Positions 62,896 through 64,000 of a DNA stretch of 64,000 nt are shown here, piece after piece; positions within the stretch are counted from its first letter, which is position 1, and every line of letters starts with the position of its first letter. A program made the position numbers and the translations under genes. The DNA comes from Prorocentrum cordatum (taxonomy: Eukaryota > Sar > Dinophyceae > Prorocentrales > Prorocentraceae), in the NCBI GenBank assembly GCA_963575745.1, contig CAUYUJ010016698.1, positions 1-64,000 on the forward strand. Direction: 5' to 3'. Under the pieces are notes generated by a model, which made no database searches, was not told the origin of the DNA, and saw nothing but the letters and a program-made list of their open reading frames with translations.

Positions 62896-63044
62896 CTCCT
62901 CTTCCTACACGCCGGACGTGAAAATTGGGCTCTGCAGAACAGTCCGCCCAGCGTGCCGCGGGGCCGCTCTTCAGGGAAGGGGTGGTGCTCGGCAGCAAAA
63001 CATGGGCGCCTTGCATACCCTCGATGTTCTGTATTCAGAGTGCG

Positions 63045-63105
63045 GTAGCGTCGGTTAGCGTCTAACTGTCGATGATATGTCAACGACTTAGCGTCGATGA
63101 ACGAC
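63045..63105 (+). repeat. Short TTAGCGTCGA cluster
   Basis: Four imperfect copies of the unit seen at 23465-23582. Confidence 0.6.
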
Positions 63106-63109
63106 GAGT

Positions 63110-64000
63110 GGCATGGTTTCAGCGTCGCCTGGCGTTGAGTCCCAAGAGGCCACCACAGACGTTTTAGTCTTTTATGATGGGTTGCCTGACTCCAGGCACG
63201 TGCGCTCCCCACCAAGAGGGCCCTCTGACACAGGGGGCTTACCTCTGGATCCGCTTACGGTCCAGACGTTTGGCGTTTCGGCTCTGCCCTGCGACACCCA
63301 CGCGTTGCGTGATGCAGGCCGATGTCCGATGCCCGATCTCAGAGATCGGCAGGGTTTTTAGGCGCTATGGCCTCATCGCCATGCCCAAACGGGCACAGGC
63401 ACACGCACTTCGCCGCATGAGACTGCACCAGCGCCTCGGTCGCTTGGGCTTGCTCGTCAGCACCTGCGCCCGGTACGTCCAAACGTTTTTGTGGTTCTTG
63501 AGGCCGTGGTTGCATTGAACGGGATCCCCGTGGAAGTTGGGGCGATGTCGATGGGCGGCGCACTTTTCGGGCGGCTCCCGGCGCCTGGAGAGCATGTACC
63601 TAGAGTGGGGAGGGTGCACGTGGAGAGTGGAGAGATCGAAGAGCCTAGCGTGTGTACGAGTACTGTGCCCGTGACGCTCCCTGCTGCCCCTCCGCCCTCC
63701 TCCCTGCCGCGGCCCCTCCGCACCCGGCGGGGCGGCGGGGGGCCCCTGGGCGGCCCCTGGGAGCACCTCCCCCCCCCGGGATGCCTGCCGAGGAGGGAGC
63801 GGTCGGGGCGCGCAGCGCTTGCCCCGCCTCGCGGCGGCGGCGGCGCCCCCGGTGGCCAGGACCCGAGCGACGGCCAGATGCTCATGCTGTCGGTGTCGAC
63901 GGACGCGGCGGCCGCCGTGGTCGTCGAGGTCGTGGTCGTCGAGGTCGTGGTCGCTTGTGCCGTCGTCGCCGTGATCGCCGCCTTGGCGTGGGCGGGGTCG
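63110..64000. other. No gene seen; window ends in (GTC)n-like DNA
   Basis: Unique sequence, then GC-rich DNA with GTCGTCGAGGTCGTGG repeats at 63915-63975. A gene running off the right edge cannot be excluded. Confidence 0.35.

Overview
This window reads as nuclear DNA of a dinoflagellate; Prorocentrum-, Polarella- or Symbiodinium-type lineages are plausible, but the species cannot be fixed from sequence alone. The reasons are high GC with G/C-ending codons; genes broken by introns that mix GT-AG with GC-AG and apparently GA-AG boundaries; introns filled with (GGA)n or (CTC)n; very low gene density in a sea of dispersed inverted-repeat elements; and an exact 16-nt match to the junction of two tandem dinoflagellate spliced-leader relics (34144-34159).

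The main object is a 24.1-kb unit, 30663-54774, that looks like one very large DNA transposon. It starts and ends with inverted repeats of about 115 bp, the outermost 19 bp perfect (TGGGCAAGCACCTCGGCCC), each followed inward by TA-rich DNA. A perfect 9-bp direct repeat, GAAGGGGCG, touches both outer ends (30654-30662 and 54775-54783). The flanks are the two halves of a smaller inverted-repeat element (family R2), and an uninterrupted R2 copy at 31658-31855 shows the empty site. Inside, all on the + strand, are: gene A (31907-41414, about 13 exons), a transposase-like protein with coiled coil, HTH-like segment, RNase H-like motifs and a C-terminal zinc finger; gene C (about 43200-45535), a C5-cytosine DNA methyltransferase with motifs I, IV, VI, VIII and X in order but with an in-frame TGA between VIII and X; gene B (46848-51589, 4 exons), of unknown function, whose N-terminal part is related to gene A; and a duplicated coding-like module (about 53385-54110). 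A self-mobile unit carrying its own DNA methyltransferase is the candidate undescribed system.

Left of the element (1-30650) there is almost no convincing gene. It holds two satellites (102-bp unit at 8457-9675, 159-bp unit at 14230-15862), a higher-order GGCCGTCTTGG array (12357-13800), MITE-like elements (one family with TA target duplications and a visible empty site), dispersed repeats, microsatellites and a few weak coding-like stretches.

Right of the element (54950-64000) are a second copy of the GGCCGTCTTGG array (59211-60880), more copies of the dispersed families, and a few weak coding-like stretches. Long reading frames made of poly-Ser/Leu/Pro/Glu/Arg in (CTC)n/(GGA)n DNA are treated as artefacts throughout.
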